From the NCBI GenBank assembly GCA_018712515.1, contig DVGW01000003.1:62001-126000 (forward strand): DNA of 64,000 nt, given 5' to 3'. The notes beneath the pieces were generated by a model that searched no databases, was not told the origin of the DNA, and saw nothing but the letters and a program-made list of their open reading frames with translations. This document shows positions 49,276-56,396 of the stretch, piece after piece. Origin of the DNA: Aphodovivens avicola. Its GTDB lineage: Bacteria > Actinomycetota > Coriobacteriia > Coriobacteriales > Eggerthellaceae. Position 1 is the first letter of the stretch. Each line of letters starts with the position of its first letter. The position numbers and the translations under genes are program-made.

Positions 49276-51336
49276 CTACTCCTCCTCCCCCATCTGGCCT
49301 TCCTTGGCGAACTGCGACGTGTACAGGTCCGCGTAGAACCCGCCGGCGCCCAAAAGCTCGTCATGGGTGCCCTGCTCGACGATGTCGCCGTCGCGGATCA
49401 CCAGGATCAGATCCGCGTTGCGGATGGTCGACAGGCGGTGCGCGATGACGAAGGAGGTGCGGCCCGCCATCAGGTTGTCCATCGCCTTTTGGATGCGCTC
49501 CTCGGTGCGGGTGTCGACGCTGGAGGTGGCCTCGTCCAGGATCAGCATGCGCCGGTCGGCGAGGATGGCGCGCGCTATCGTGAGAAGCTGGCGCTGGCCC
49601 TGGCTGATGTTGCTCGCGTCCTCGTTGATCTCGGTGTCGTAGCCGTGCGGCAGCGTCGTGATGAAATGGTGGGCGTAGGCCGCCTTCGCCGCCGCCTCGA
49701 CCTCCTCGTCGGTGGCGTCGAGCTTGCCGTAGCGGATGTTCTCGCGCACGGTGCCCTTGAACAGCCACGTGTCCTGCAGCACCATCGCGAACATGCCGCG
49801 CAGGTCGTTGCGGTCGAAGGCGCGGATGTCGTGCCCGCCGATGCGTATGGCGCCGCCATCGACGTCGTAGAAGCGCATGAGCAGCTTGACCATCGTCGTC
49901 TTGCCCGCGCCGGTCGGGCCGACGAGCGCGACCGTCTGGCCCTCCCGCACTTGGGCGGAGAAGTCGTGGATGATCGTCTTGCCCTTCTCGTAGCCGAACG
50001 CCACGTGGTCGAACTCGACGTCGCAGGAGACGTCGGCGGCCGAGACGCTCGCCTGCTCGACCTCCACCTCGGGCGCGTCCAGGAACTCGAAGACGCGCTC
50101 GGCGGACGCGGCCATCTGCTGCAGGATGTTGGAGACCTGCGCAAGTTGGGTGATCGGCTGCGTGAAGTTCTTGACGTACTGGATGAACGCCTGGATGTCG
50201 CCGACGGTGATGATGCCCTGCACGGCGAAGAAGCTGCCCAGGATCGCGACGACGACATAGCCGGCGTTGCTGACGAAGTTCATGACCGGCTGCATGAGGC
50301 CCGAGAGGAACTGCGACTTCCATGCGCTCTCGAACAGGCGGTCGTTGGTCTTGGCGAACTGGCCGACCACACGCTTCTCCTGGCAGAACGCCTTCACGAC
50401 CGCATGGCCGGAGAAGGTCTCCTCAACCTGGCCGTTGATGAGGCCGAGCGATTCCTGCTGCTGGCGGAAGTAGCGCTGGGAGCGCGACACGATGACCCGC
50501 ACCAGGACCGCCGCCACCGGGATGATGAACACCGTGACGAGCGCCATGATCGGGTTGATGGACACCATCATGATGAGCACGCCGATGATCATCGTGATGC
50601 TGGTGATGAGCTGCGTGACGCCCTGGTTGAAGCTCTGCCCAAGCGTGTCGATGTCGTTGGTGATGCGCGAGAGCGTGTCGCCGACCGACGTGCGCTCGAA
50701 ATACCCCATGGGCATCCGGTCGATCTTGGCGGCGATGTCGGCGCGCATCTGGTAGCACGTCCGCTGCGAAACCGACGACATCATCCAGCCCTGCACGAAC
50801 GAGCACGCGGCGCTCACCAGGTACAGCGCGAGCGTCGCGGCGAGGATGCCCGCCACCGCGTCGTAGTCGATGCCGCCTGTGCCGGCGATCTTGGCGCCGA
50901 TGCCGTTGAACAGCTCGGTCGTCGCCTGCGAGAGCACCTTTGGCCCGATGATGTTGAAGATCGTCGAGCCGATCGCGAACAGGAACACGACGATGAGCGC
51001 CGCCTTGAATCGGCCCATGAAGCGGATCATGCGCTTCATCGTGCCCTTGAAATCCTTCGCCTTGGCGCCCGGCATCCTGCGCCCGTGGTGCCCGCCGCCC
51101 GGACCGCGGCGGCGGCGCGGCTCGGCGCCCCTCGCGGCGGCAGCCACCTGCTCCATGGCGTACGCCGATGCCTCGCGGCGCGCCGCGCGCTCCTCGGAGG
51201 TGGTGCCGGGAGCTCCGAAGGGAACCGTCTCCGGCTGCATGGCCGCAGCGGCTGCCGTCTCAGCGGCGGGATCGAGTCCCGCGCGTCTGCGCTGGGCGCG
51301 CTCTCCTGCCGCCCTCATCCTCCCGTTGGCGCTCAT
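49276..51336 (-). CDS. ABC exporter subunit with canonical ATP site
   Basis: A 686-residue half-transporter: ~100-residue basic disordered N-terminus, six transmembrane helices (LIVVFLFAIGSTIFNIIGP and onward), then the nucleotide-binding domain with Walker A GPTGAGKTTMV, Q-loop VLQDTWLFKG, signature NISQGQRQ, Walker B LILDEATSSVD and switch His (AHRLST). The catalytic Glu is present. Its ATG overlaps the stop of its partner at 51333 by 4 bp. The two make a heterodimeric exporter of the multidrug/peptide type. Substrate unknown; the MarR gene above suggests drug or toxic-compound export. Confidence 0.94.
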   Translation of the reverse strand: MSANGRMRAAGERAQRRRAGLDPAAETAAAAAMQPETVPFGAPGTTSEERAARREASAYAMEQVAAAARGAEPRRRRGPGGGHHGRRMPGAKAKDFKGTMKRMIRFMGRFKAALIVVFLFAIGSTIFNIIGPKVLSQATTELFNGIGAKIAGTGGIDYDAVAGILAATLALYLVSAACSFVQGWMMSSVSQRTCYQMRADIAAKIDRMPMGYFERTSVGDTLSRITNDIDTLGQSFNQGVTQLITSITMIIGVLIMMVSINPIMALVTVFIIPVAAVLVRVIVSRSQRYFRQQQESLGLINGQVEETFSGHAVVKAFCQEKRVVGQFAKTNDRLFESAWKSQFLSGLMQPVMNFVSNAGYVVVAILGSFFAVQGIITVGDIQAFIQYVKNFTQPITQLAQVSNILQQMAASAERVFEFLDAPEVEVEQASVSAADVSCDVEFDHVAFGYEKGKTIIHDFSAQVREGQTVALVGPTGAGKTTMVKLLMRFYDVDGGAIRIGGHDIRAFDRNDLRGMFAMVLQDTWLFKGTVRENIRYGKLDATDEEVEAAAKAAYAHHFITTLPHGYDTEINEDASNISQGQRQLLTIARAILADRRMLILDEATSSVDTRTEERIQKAMDNLMAGRTSFVIAHRLSTIRNADLILVIRDGDIVEQGTHDELLGAGGFYADLYTSQFAKEGQMGEEE

Positions 51337-53498
51337 GCGGCATCACCTCCCTTCAGCTCCTCCTCCGAGAGCTGCGAATACGCGATCTCCCGGTACTCCT
51401 CGCACGATTCCATGAGCTCGGCATGCGTGCCCTTGCCGACCATGCGCCCCTCCTCGAGCACGATGATCTGGTCGGCGTCCATGACCGTCGAGATGCGCTG
51501 CGCGACGATGACGAGGGTCCGGTCGCCCAGGTTCTGGCGCAGCGCGAGCCGCAGGTTGGAGTCGGTCTTGTAGTCGAGCGCCGAGAAGCTGTCGTCGAAC
51601 ACCAGGACGCGTGAGTCGGCGGCGATGGCGCGCGCGATGCACAGGCGCTGGCGCTGGCCGCCCGAGACGTTGGTGCCGCCCTGGGCGATCGAGCTTTCGA
51701 AGCCCTCGGGCTTCGCCTCGATGAAATCGCTCGACTGGGCGATCCGCGCCGCCTCCTCGACGCGCTCGTCGGGCATGCCGGCGTCGGCGTAGGCGATGTT
51801 CGAGTCGATGGTTCCCGTGAACAGGAACGCCTTCTGGGGGACGTAGCCGACCGTGCCGCGCAACTTCTCCTGCGACAGCTCGCGCACGTCGACGCCGTCG
51901 ATCTTGACGGAGCCGGACGTCACGTCGTAGAAGCGCTCGATCAGCTTGATGACGGTCGATTTGCCCGAACCCGTCGACCCGACGATCGCGCACACCGTCC
52001 CGGGCTCGGCCGTGAAGCTGACGTGCTGCAGCACCGGTTCGGGCGCCCCGTCGCCGTCCTCGTCGTCATAGCCGAACGCGACGTCGTCGAACTCGACGCG
52101 CGCCCCGCCCCGGCTGGGCAGCTCGCCGTCGCGCGGGTGGATGGGATCCTCGATGCTCGGCTCGGTTCCCAACACCTCGTTGACGCGCTGGGCAGCGACG
52201 TCCGCGCGCGGCAGCATGATCGAGATCATGCCGATGATCAAAAACGACGCGATGATCGTCATCGAATAGGAGATGAACGCGATCATGTCGCCGGTCTGAA
52301 TCGTGCCGTTGTCGATGTAGCTGCCGCCGATCCAGATGATCAGGACGCTGACGCCGTTCATGATGAGCATCATCGAGGGCATCATGAACGTCATGACGCG
52401 GTTGGTGAACAGCTGCGTGCGGTAGAGCGTGCGGCTCGCGTCGTCGAAGCGGTCCTGCTCGTAGCGCTGGCGGTCGAAGGCGCGGATGACCGGCAATCCG
52501 GTGAGCATCTCGCGCGCGACGAGGTTCACGCGGTCGATGAGCTTCTGCATGATGCGGAACTTCGGCATGGCGAAGACCATGAGCACGCCCACGACGACGA
52601 ACAGGCAGACGACCGCCAGCACGATGATCCAGCTCATCGCGGCGTTGGTCGTCGAGACCATGATGATGCCGCCGATCGCGAGGATGGGGGCGTAGAGAAC
52701 CATGCGCAGAAGCATCACGGTGACCATCTGGATCTGCTGGATGTCGTTGGTGCCGCGCGTTATGAGCGAGGCGGCGGAGAAACTCTGCACCTCGCGGTCG
52801 GAGAAGGCGATGACGCGCTCGAACAGGCGCTGACGGAGCGATCGGCCCACGCCGGCCGCCGTGCGCGACGCCATGAAGCCGACGCCCACCGCGGCGAGCA
52901 TGCCAAGCGCGGTCAAGCCGAGCATGAGCGCGCCGACGCGCAGCAAGTAGCCCATCTGCATGGCCGTCGTGTCGTAGCCGATCGCCTGGTACTCTGCCTT
53001 GGCGGCTTCGATCGCCTGCTGCGCGAGCAGCGCCTCGGTCCCCTCGCCCATCTGGGAGCGGAACGCGTCGAGCTGCTCTTGGATCCGGTCCTTCGTGACG
53101 AGGCCCGATTCGTAAGCGGCGCTGAGCCCGTCGAGGTCGAAACCCGCCTGCTCGGCATAGTGGACGGCGACGAGCGGGAACGCGACGACGTCGTCGAGCG
53201 CGTCCAGATCCTTGCGCGCGGCATCGGAGAGATGGTACAGGCCGTCCTCGCCCAGGGAGTACGCCGCGCGCAGCGTCGACTCGTCCTCGTCGGCGCTGAG
53301 CATGCAGAGAGCGTCGAACGTCTCGGCGCTCATCGCGTCGGTCGCCGCATGCTCGATGCCGGATTGCTGGATGCCCACGTCGACGATGTTGGACGTGTAG
53401 TGCGGAAGGGAAAGGTCGGTCGCCGCCTGGACGATCAGCAGCACGACGATGATCGCGACCGCTCCCAGGGAGTTCTTCAGATACGAGATTATGCGCAT
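51333..53498 (-). CDS. ABC exporter subunit with degenerate ATP site
   Basis: A 721-residue half-transporter with six transmembrane helices and an unusual ~110-residue extracytoplasmic loop between TM1 and TM2 (acidic, DALCMLSADEDESTL ... DAFRSQMGEGTEALL). The nucleotide-binding domain has Walker A GSTGSGKSTVI, signature NVSGGQRQR and Walker B VFDDSFSALD. The residue after Walker B is Asp rather than the catalytic Glu, as in one subunit of heterodimeric exporters (TM287/288, BmrCD), so one ATP site is degenerate. Its 5' end overlaps marR by 10 bp. Confidence 0.94.
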   Translation of the reverse strand: MRIISYLKNSLGAVAIIVVLLIVQAATDLSLPHYTSNIVDVGIQQSGIEHAATDAMSAETFDALCMLSADEDESTLRAAYSLGEDGLYHLSDAARKDLDALDDVVAFPLVAVHYAEQAGFDLDGLSAAYESGLVTKDRIQEQLDAFRSQMGEGTEALLAQQAIEAAKAEYQAIGYDTTAMQMGYLLRVGALMLGLTALGMLAAVGVGFMASRTAAGVGRSLRQRLFERVIAFSDREVQSFSAASLITRGTNDIQQIQMVTVMLLRMVLYAPILAIGGIIMVSTTNAAMSWIIVLAVVCLFVVVGVLMVFAMPKFRIMQKLIDRVNLVAREMLTGLPVIRAFDRQRYEQDRFDDASRTLYRTQLFTNRVMTFMMPSMMLIMNGVSVLIIWIGGSYIDNGTIQTGDMIAFISYSMTIIASFLIIGMISIMLPRADVAAQRVNEVLGTEPSIEDPIHPRDGELPSRGGARVEFDDVAFGYDDEDGDGAPEPVLQHVSFTAEPGTVCAIVGSTGSGKSTVIKLIERFYDVTSGSVKIDGVDVRELSQEKLRGTVGYVPQKAFLFTGTIDSNIAYADAGMPDERVEEAARIAQSSDFIEAKPEGFESSIAQGGTNVSGGQRQRLCIARAIAADSRVLVFDDSFSALDYKTDSNLRLALRQNLGDRTLVIVAQRISTVMDADQIIVLEEGRMVGKGTHAELMESCEEYREIAYSQLSEEELKGGDAA

Positions 53499-54013
53499 GC
53501 CGGGCCTTCCTCACCGTCGCGGGACGCGCATGCGCGGCCGCCCTCCCCGCCCTGGTCCGCATCCGAGCGCTTCGTCTCGAAGAACTCGTTCATGCGGCGC
53601 ACCACGCGAATGAGGTCTGCCACGTCATCGTCTCCCAGATAGGAGAACAGCTCCCTCAGGTAATCGTCCCTCATGCGCTCGCCCTGCTTGGCCAGATCCA
53701 GGCCCTTTTCGGTGAGCTGCAGGTCAATGCCGCGCGAATCCTCGCCGAAGCGCTCGCGGACGACATAGCCCTTCGCCTCGAGCGATTTGAGCATCTGCGA
53801 GAGCGCGCTCGGGGTCATATTGGCCATATGGGCCACCATGCGCGGCCTGACGTGCTTGGCGCGGCGCCGCGCATGCGCGATCGTGATCAGGACGCCGGAT
53901 TCGCCGGTGGTAAGATCCCCCAGAGGGACCGCAAGGGTGTGGCGCCCGCGCCTGAAGTTGACGAACAGATCGTGTATCTCATGCTTGAAGCGTTCGAAGT
54001 CCTCTTCTGCCAT
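53489..54013 (-). CDS. MarR-family transcriptional regulator
   Basis: A 174-residue winged-helix repressor. VAHMANMTPSALSQMLKSLEAKGYVVRER is the helix-turn-helix and wing, and EDSRGIDLQLTEKGLDLA the second wing. MarR proteins usually release DNA on binding a toxic ligand. It overlaps the first ABC gene by 10 bp and has a TTTAG-TAT-CTAAA palindrome in its promoter, so it probably represses itself and the exporter. The Gly/Glu-rich tail (DQGGEGGRACASRDG) is probably disordered. Confidence 0.94.
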   Translation of the reverse strand: MAEEDFERFKHEIHDLFVNFRRGRHTLAVPLGDLTTGESGVLITIAHARRRAKHVRPRMVAHMANMTPSALSQMLKSLEAKGYVVRERFGEDSRGIDLQLTEKGLDLAKQGERMRDDYLRELFSYLGDDDVADLIRVVRRMNEFFETKRSDADQGGEGGRACASRDGEEGPACA

Positions 54014-54035
54014 AAGCTCGCTCCTCTCTCGTTAG

Positions 54036-54048
54036 TTTAGTATCTAAA
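54036..54048. promoter_or_regulatory. Candidate MarR operator
   Basis: TTTAG-TAT-CTAAA, 22 bp before the marR start and overlapping a -10-like TTAGAT on the minus strand. A related TAAAC/GTTTA repeat lies ~20 bp further upstream. Confidence 0.6.
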
Positions 54049-54083
54049 TTATCAAGAAGCTAAACGCTTTGCAAGCGACTTCA

Positions 54084-54285
54084 ATATTTCGATGGAGAGG
54101 CGATACGAAGCTGTTACCTACCTCGACGCAGAGGCGACATGAAGTCGTTGCGCACCATGCCGCGGATTAGCGGTAAGCGAATACTTCGACGCAGCGGCGA
54201 AACGAAGTCGTTGTGCAAGTCTCCGCGGAGGCGGAACGAAGCAGCAATCTAGCTCGACGAAGAAGCGCCACGAAACCTTCACCTA
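54084..54285. repeat. Decayed tandem repeats between marR and tRNA-Asp
   Basis: Four diverged units of the type (C)TTCGACGCAGNGGCGAAACG, AAGTCGTTG, at about 54090, 54120, 54188 and 54255. No open reading frame in 54014-54658 (645 bp) looks coding. Probably remains of a repeat array or decayed gene. Confidence 0.45.
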
Positions 54286-54298
54286 ACACTACGGGTGG

Positions 54299-54465
54299 AT
54301 GGCTGAGCTACGGTGCGCGACTCGATTGCATTTGAATGATTCGATGCGGTCTGATGGATTGGCTGCAATCGGACAGTTCGGCTGCGGTGCAATAATTCCG
54401 CGACGGTTGCATGGCTCAGCGACAGTTGAATCGCCTCGCAACGAGTGTATGGCTCAGCGACGGTT
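54299..54465. repeat. ATGGCTCAGCGACGGTT direct repeats
   Basis: ATGGCTGAGCTACGGT (54299-54314), ATGGCTCAGCGACAGTT (54411-54427) and ATGGCTCAGCGACGGTT (54449-54465). The last two are 38 bp apart. They sit upstream of the tRNA-Asp promoter. Function unknown. Confidence 0.5.
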
Positions 54466-54594
54466 CGCTTGCATCGCTTCGGCTGGTTGGCTAGGCTGGG
54501 TTTGGCGGGCCGCATCCTTGATCGGCCATTGCCGAGCCTCTGAACGCCCTTGAACGTGTGTTGAAGCGAATTGAAAAAAGTTTCAAATTGGGGG

Positions 54595-54623
54595 TTGCGC
54601 GGGGTTTGGGGTTCCGGTAATAT
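54595..54623 (+). promoter_or_regulatory. tRNA-Asp promoter
   Basis: TTGCGC (54595-54600), a 17-bp spacer and TAATAT (54618-54623). A GCTGCT...AGCAGC leader stem lies between it and the tRNA. Confidence 0.65.
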
Positions 54624-54658
54624 ACCCTTCGCTGCTTGAGAGAGCAGCTTGACAACAC

Positions 54659-54735
<77 letters not shown>

Positions 54736-54746
54736 TCAAAACGTGA

Positions 54747-54766
54747 AGGAGCCGATCGGCTCCTTT
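54747..54766 (+). terminator. tRNA-Asp terminator
   Basis: AGGAGCC-GATC-GGCTCCT followed by TTT, 12 bp past the tRNA. Confidence 0.85.
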
Positions 54767-54804
54767 TCTATTCCCAACGGCTTTCGAACAGGCAGGCCAC
54801 TTTC

Positions 54805-55155
54805 GGGGTTAAGTTTCAAAAAGTGTGTCCTTTCGGATTATTCAGCACCGATATCTAGTGGGCATGTGGAACTCCCCCCAAACTATGCCCGCGCCGTATT
54901 CGCTTGGGACGCCGTCCTCGCGCCCCGATTCTTTCGAAGCCGCCGCGAACAGGCCGTCGACGTCGTCGTCGGTCGGCATGGCGCGCAGGATCTCCGCCGG
55001 CGGAAGCGGCGACTCGGAATGGGGTTAAGTTTCAAAAGTGCGTTCGCTCCAATTGTTCAGCACCGATATCTAGCGGCCATGTGGAACTCCTCCCAGACTA
55101 TGTCCGATCCGCATTCGTCCGGGGCGCCGTCCTTGCGCCTCGAACCTTCCATTGC
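54805..55155. repeat. Imperfect tandem duplication downstream of tRNA-Asp
   Basis: Copy A (54805 to about 54940) and copy B (55021 to about 55155) are offset by 216 bp. Both begin GGGGTTAAGTTTCAAAA and share TTCAGCACCGATATCTAG, CATGTGGAACTCC and CGCCGTCCT. They are diverged to roughly 80% by eye. No plausible gene covers them in this non-coding stretch (54736-55701, 966 bp). It may be a decayed mobile element or a non-coding repeat. Confidence 0.6.
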
Positions 55156-55280
55156 CGCATGCCATCTACCGTCACATAGTTCGATTCGCATCCAACCACT
55201 ACGCTGCAAGCGGGCGCTCCAATTTGCAAAGGTTTCAGCCGCCATCGATATCATCAAGAGCTCCCCTATCCAGCTTCTGA

Positions 55281-55376
55281 GCACTTCTTACCAAATCAGG
55301 CCTCATTTTTGACGTCTTTTGGGAAGAAGTGCTCATTCTTTAATTGCGAGCCCTGTATTACGGGAAGAAGTGCGCA
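55281..55376. repeat. AAGAAGTGC(T/G)C motifs
   Basis: GAGCACTTCTT (55281-55291) is the exact inverse of AAGAAGTGCTC (55325-55335), and AAGAAGTGCGC recurs at 55366-55376 in direct orientation with GGGAAG and CTTTNA flanks. Part of the same repeat-rich zone. Confidence 0.45.
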
Positions 55377-55465
55377 ATCTTTGACTGCCGCTCACTTTGC
55401 CGCGGAAATAAAACTGCAAATTGCCGAGTTATGGACAGCTGCGGGCAAGAACGGCAGACGCGACA

Positions 55466-55529
55466 GGCTGGCAGGCTGGCAGGTTGACAGGCTGGCAGGC
55501 TGGCAGGCTGGCAGGTTGGCAGGCTGGCC
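55466..55529. repeat. 8-bp tandem repeat (VNTR), eight units
   Basis: Eight GGCTGGCA units in a row (64 bp). Units 3 and 7 carry GGTTG in place of GGCTG, so a 32-bp block may have been duplicated. It ends 108 bp before the arsR promoter. Unit number is likely to vary between strains. Confidence 0.85.
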
Positions 55530-55637
55530 GTTGCAGCTATCGGGCAGTTGCCGGTTCGATCGTCAGTCTTGACAGGGTTGCAGGCGGGCTCCTGCATCTG
55601 TCGGACAGTTTCACGCAGGAATGTCCGAATCGATAGG

Positions 55638-55683
55638 TTGACAGCCAAACCGTTCAGCTTATACTTATGAACAGTTGCTCATA
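55638..55683 (+). promoter_or_regulatory. Metal-efflux operon promoter and SmtB-type operator
   Basis: TTGACA (55638-55643), a 16-bp spacer and TATACT (55660-55665). Overlapping and following the -10 is TATGA-ACAGTTGC-TCATA (55666-55683). ATGAACAGTT followed by a TCA-type half site resembles the known SmtB/ArsR-family operators. Apo-repressor bound here would block the promoter and metal would release it. Confidence 0.7.
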
Positions 55684-55701
55684 TGTTGAAAGGTTTGTTA
55701 C

Positions 55702-56070
55702 ATGAGCGAAACGCAAGAAGTCAAGGAAGAACGCGACACCCGATGCGACTCCTCCTGCAGCGTCGACGGCATTGCTCCTGAGTGCATGCCCGACGAGGAG
55801 CTGCTCTACGAGCTTGCCGACCTGTTCAAGGTGTTTGGCGACACCACGCGCATCAAGATCCTCTACGCGCTGATGGAGCAAGACCTGTGCGTGGCGGACC
55901 TTGCCGAGATCATCGGCGCCTCGCAAAGCGCCGTATCGCACCAGCTGCGCACGCTCAAGCAGGCGCGCCTCGTCAAATTCCAGCGCGACGGCAAGAACGT
56001 CATCTATTCGCTATCCGACGACCACGTGTACACCGTGCTCGCCCAAGGCATGACGCACATTTGCGAATAA
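55702..56070 (+). CDS. ArsR/SmtB-family metal-sensing repressor
   Basis: A 122-residue winged-helix repressor. The helix-turn-helix is SQSAVSHQLRTLKQARLV. Two metal sites are visible. An N-terminal cysteine cluster (RCDSSCSVDG, PECMP) with LCVADL gives a CadC-like alpha-3N site. The last helix has DDHVYTVLAQGMTHICE, where D, H, H (11 residues on) and E (3 residues on) match the SmtB alpha-5 zinc site. It should therefore sense Zn, Cd or Pb. It is the first gene of the efflux operon, with its own operator 20 bp before the start codon. Confidence 0.93.
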   Translation: MSETQEVKEERDTRCDSSCSVDGIAPECMPDEELLYELADLFKVFGDTTRIKILYALMEQDLCVADLAEIIGASQSAVSHQLRTLKQARLVKFQRDGKNVIYSLSDDHVYTVLAQGMTHICE

Positions 56071-56143
56071 CCGACCACGGAACCATGCTGGCGCCTCAAG
56101 CGCCAGGTTCACGTTATCCGAACCTTTGAGAAAGGACCCGACC

Positions 56144-56362
56144 ATGCGGAAATCATTCAAGCTCCAGGATCTCGACTGCGCCAACTGCGCCGCCAAAATG
56201 GAGGACGCGATCAACCGGATTGACGGCGTCGAGAAAGCCACCATCAGCTTCATAACGCAGAAGCTCACACTCGTCGCCGACGACGCCCGCTTCGACGCCG
56301 TCCTCGACGAAGCGCAGCGCGCCTGCTCGAAGATCGAGCGCGACTGCGTGATCCTCCGTTAA
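56144..56362 (+). CDS. Heavy-metal-associated (HMA) domain protein
   Basis: A 72-residue ferredoxin-like metal-binding protein with the CxxC site in LQDLDCANCAAKMEDAI. Such domains usually sit at the N-terminus of metal P-type ATPases, and the ATPase that follows lacks one, so this is a detached copy that may deliver or sense its metal. The start is the ATG at 56144 after GAAAGGA; an in-frame ATG 18 bp upstream has no site. It lies between the repressor and pump genes. Confidence 0.9.
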   Translation: MRKSFKLQDLDCANCAAKMEDAINRIDGVEKATISFITQKLTLVADDARFDAVLDEAQRACSKIERDCVILR

Positions 56363-56396
56363 CCCTCCCCCACCTCGAACCTTCGAAAGGATCCCC

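Noticed and set aside
49276..53498. Dedicated exporter for the GG-leader peptide
   Set aside because: Neither half-transporter has an N-terminal C39 peptidase domain, and the locus is ~23 kb away under its own MarR control.
55466..55529. CRISPR array
   Set aside because: Units are 8 bp, contiguous and without spacers; this is a simple tandem repeat.
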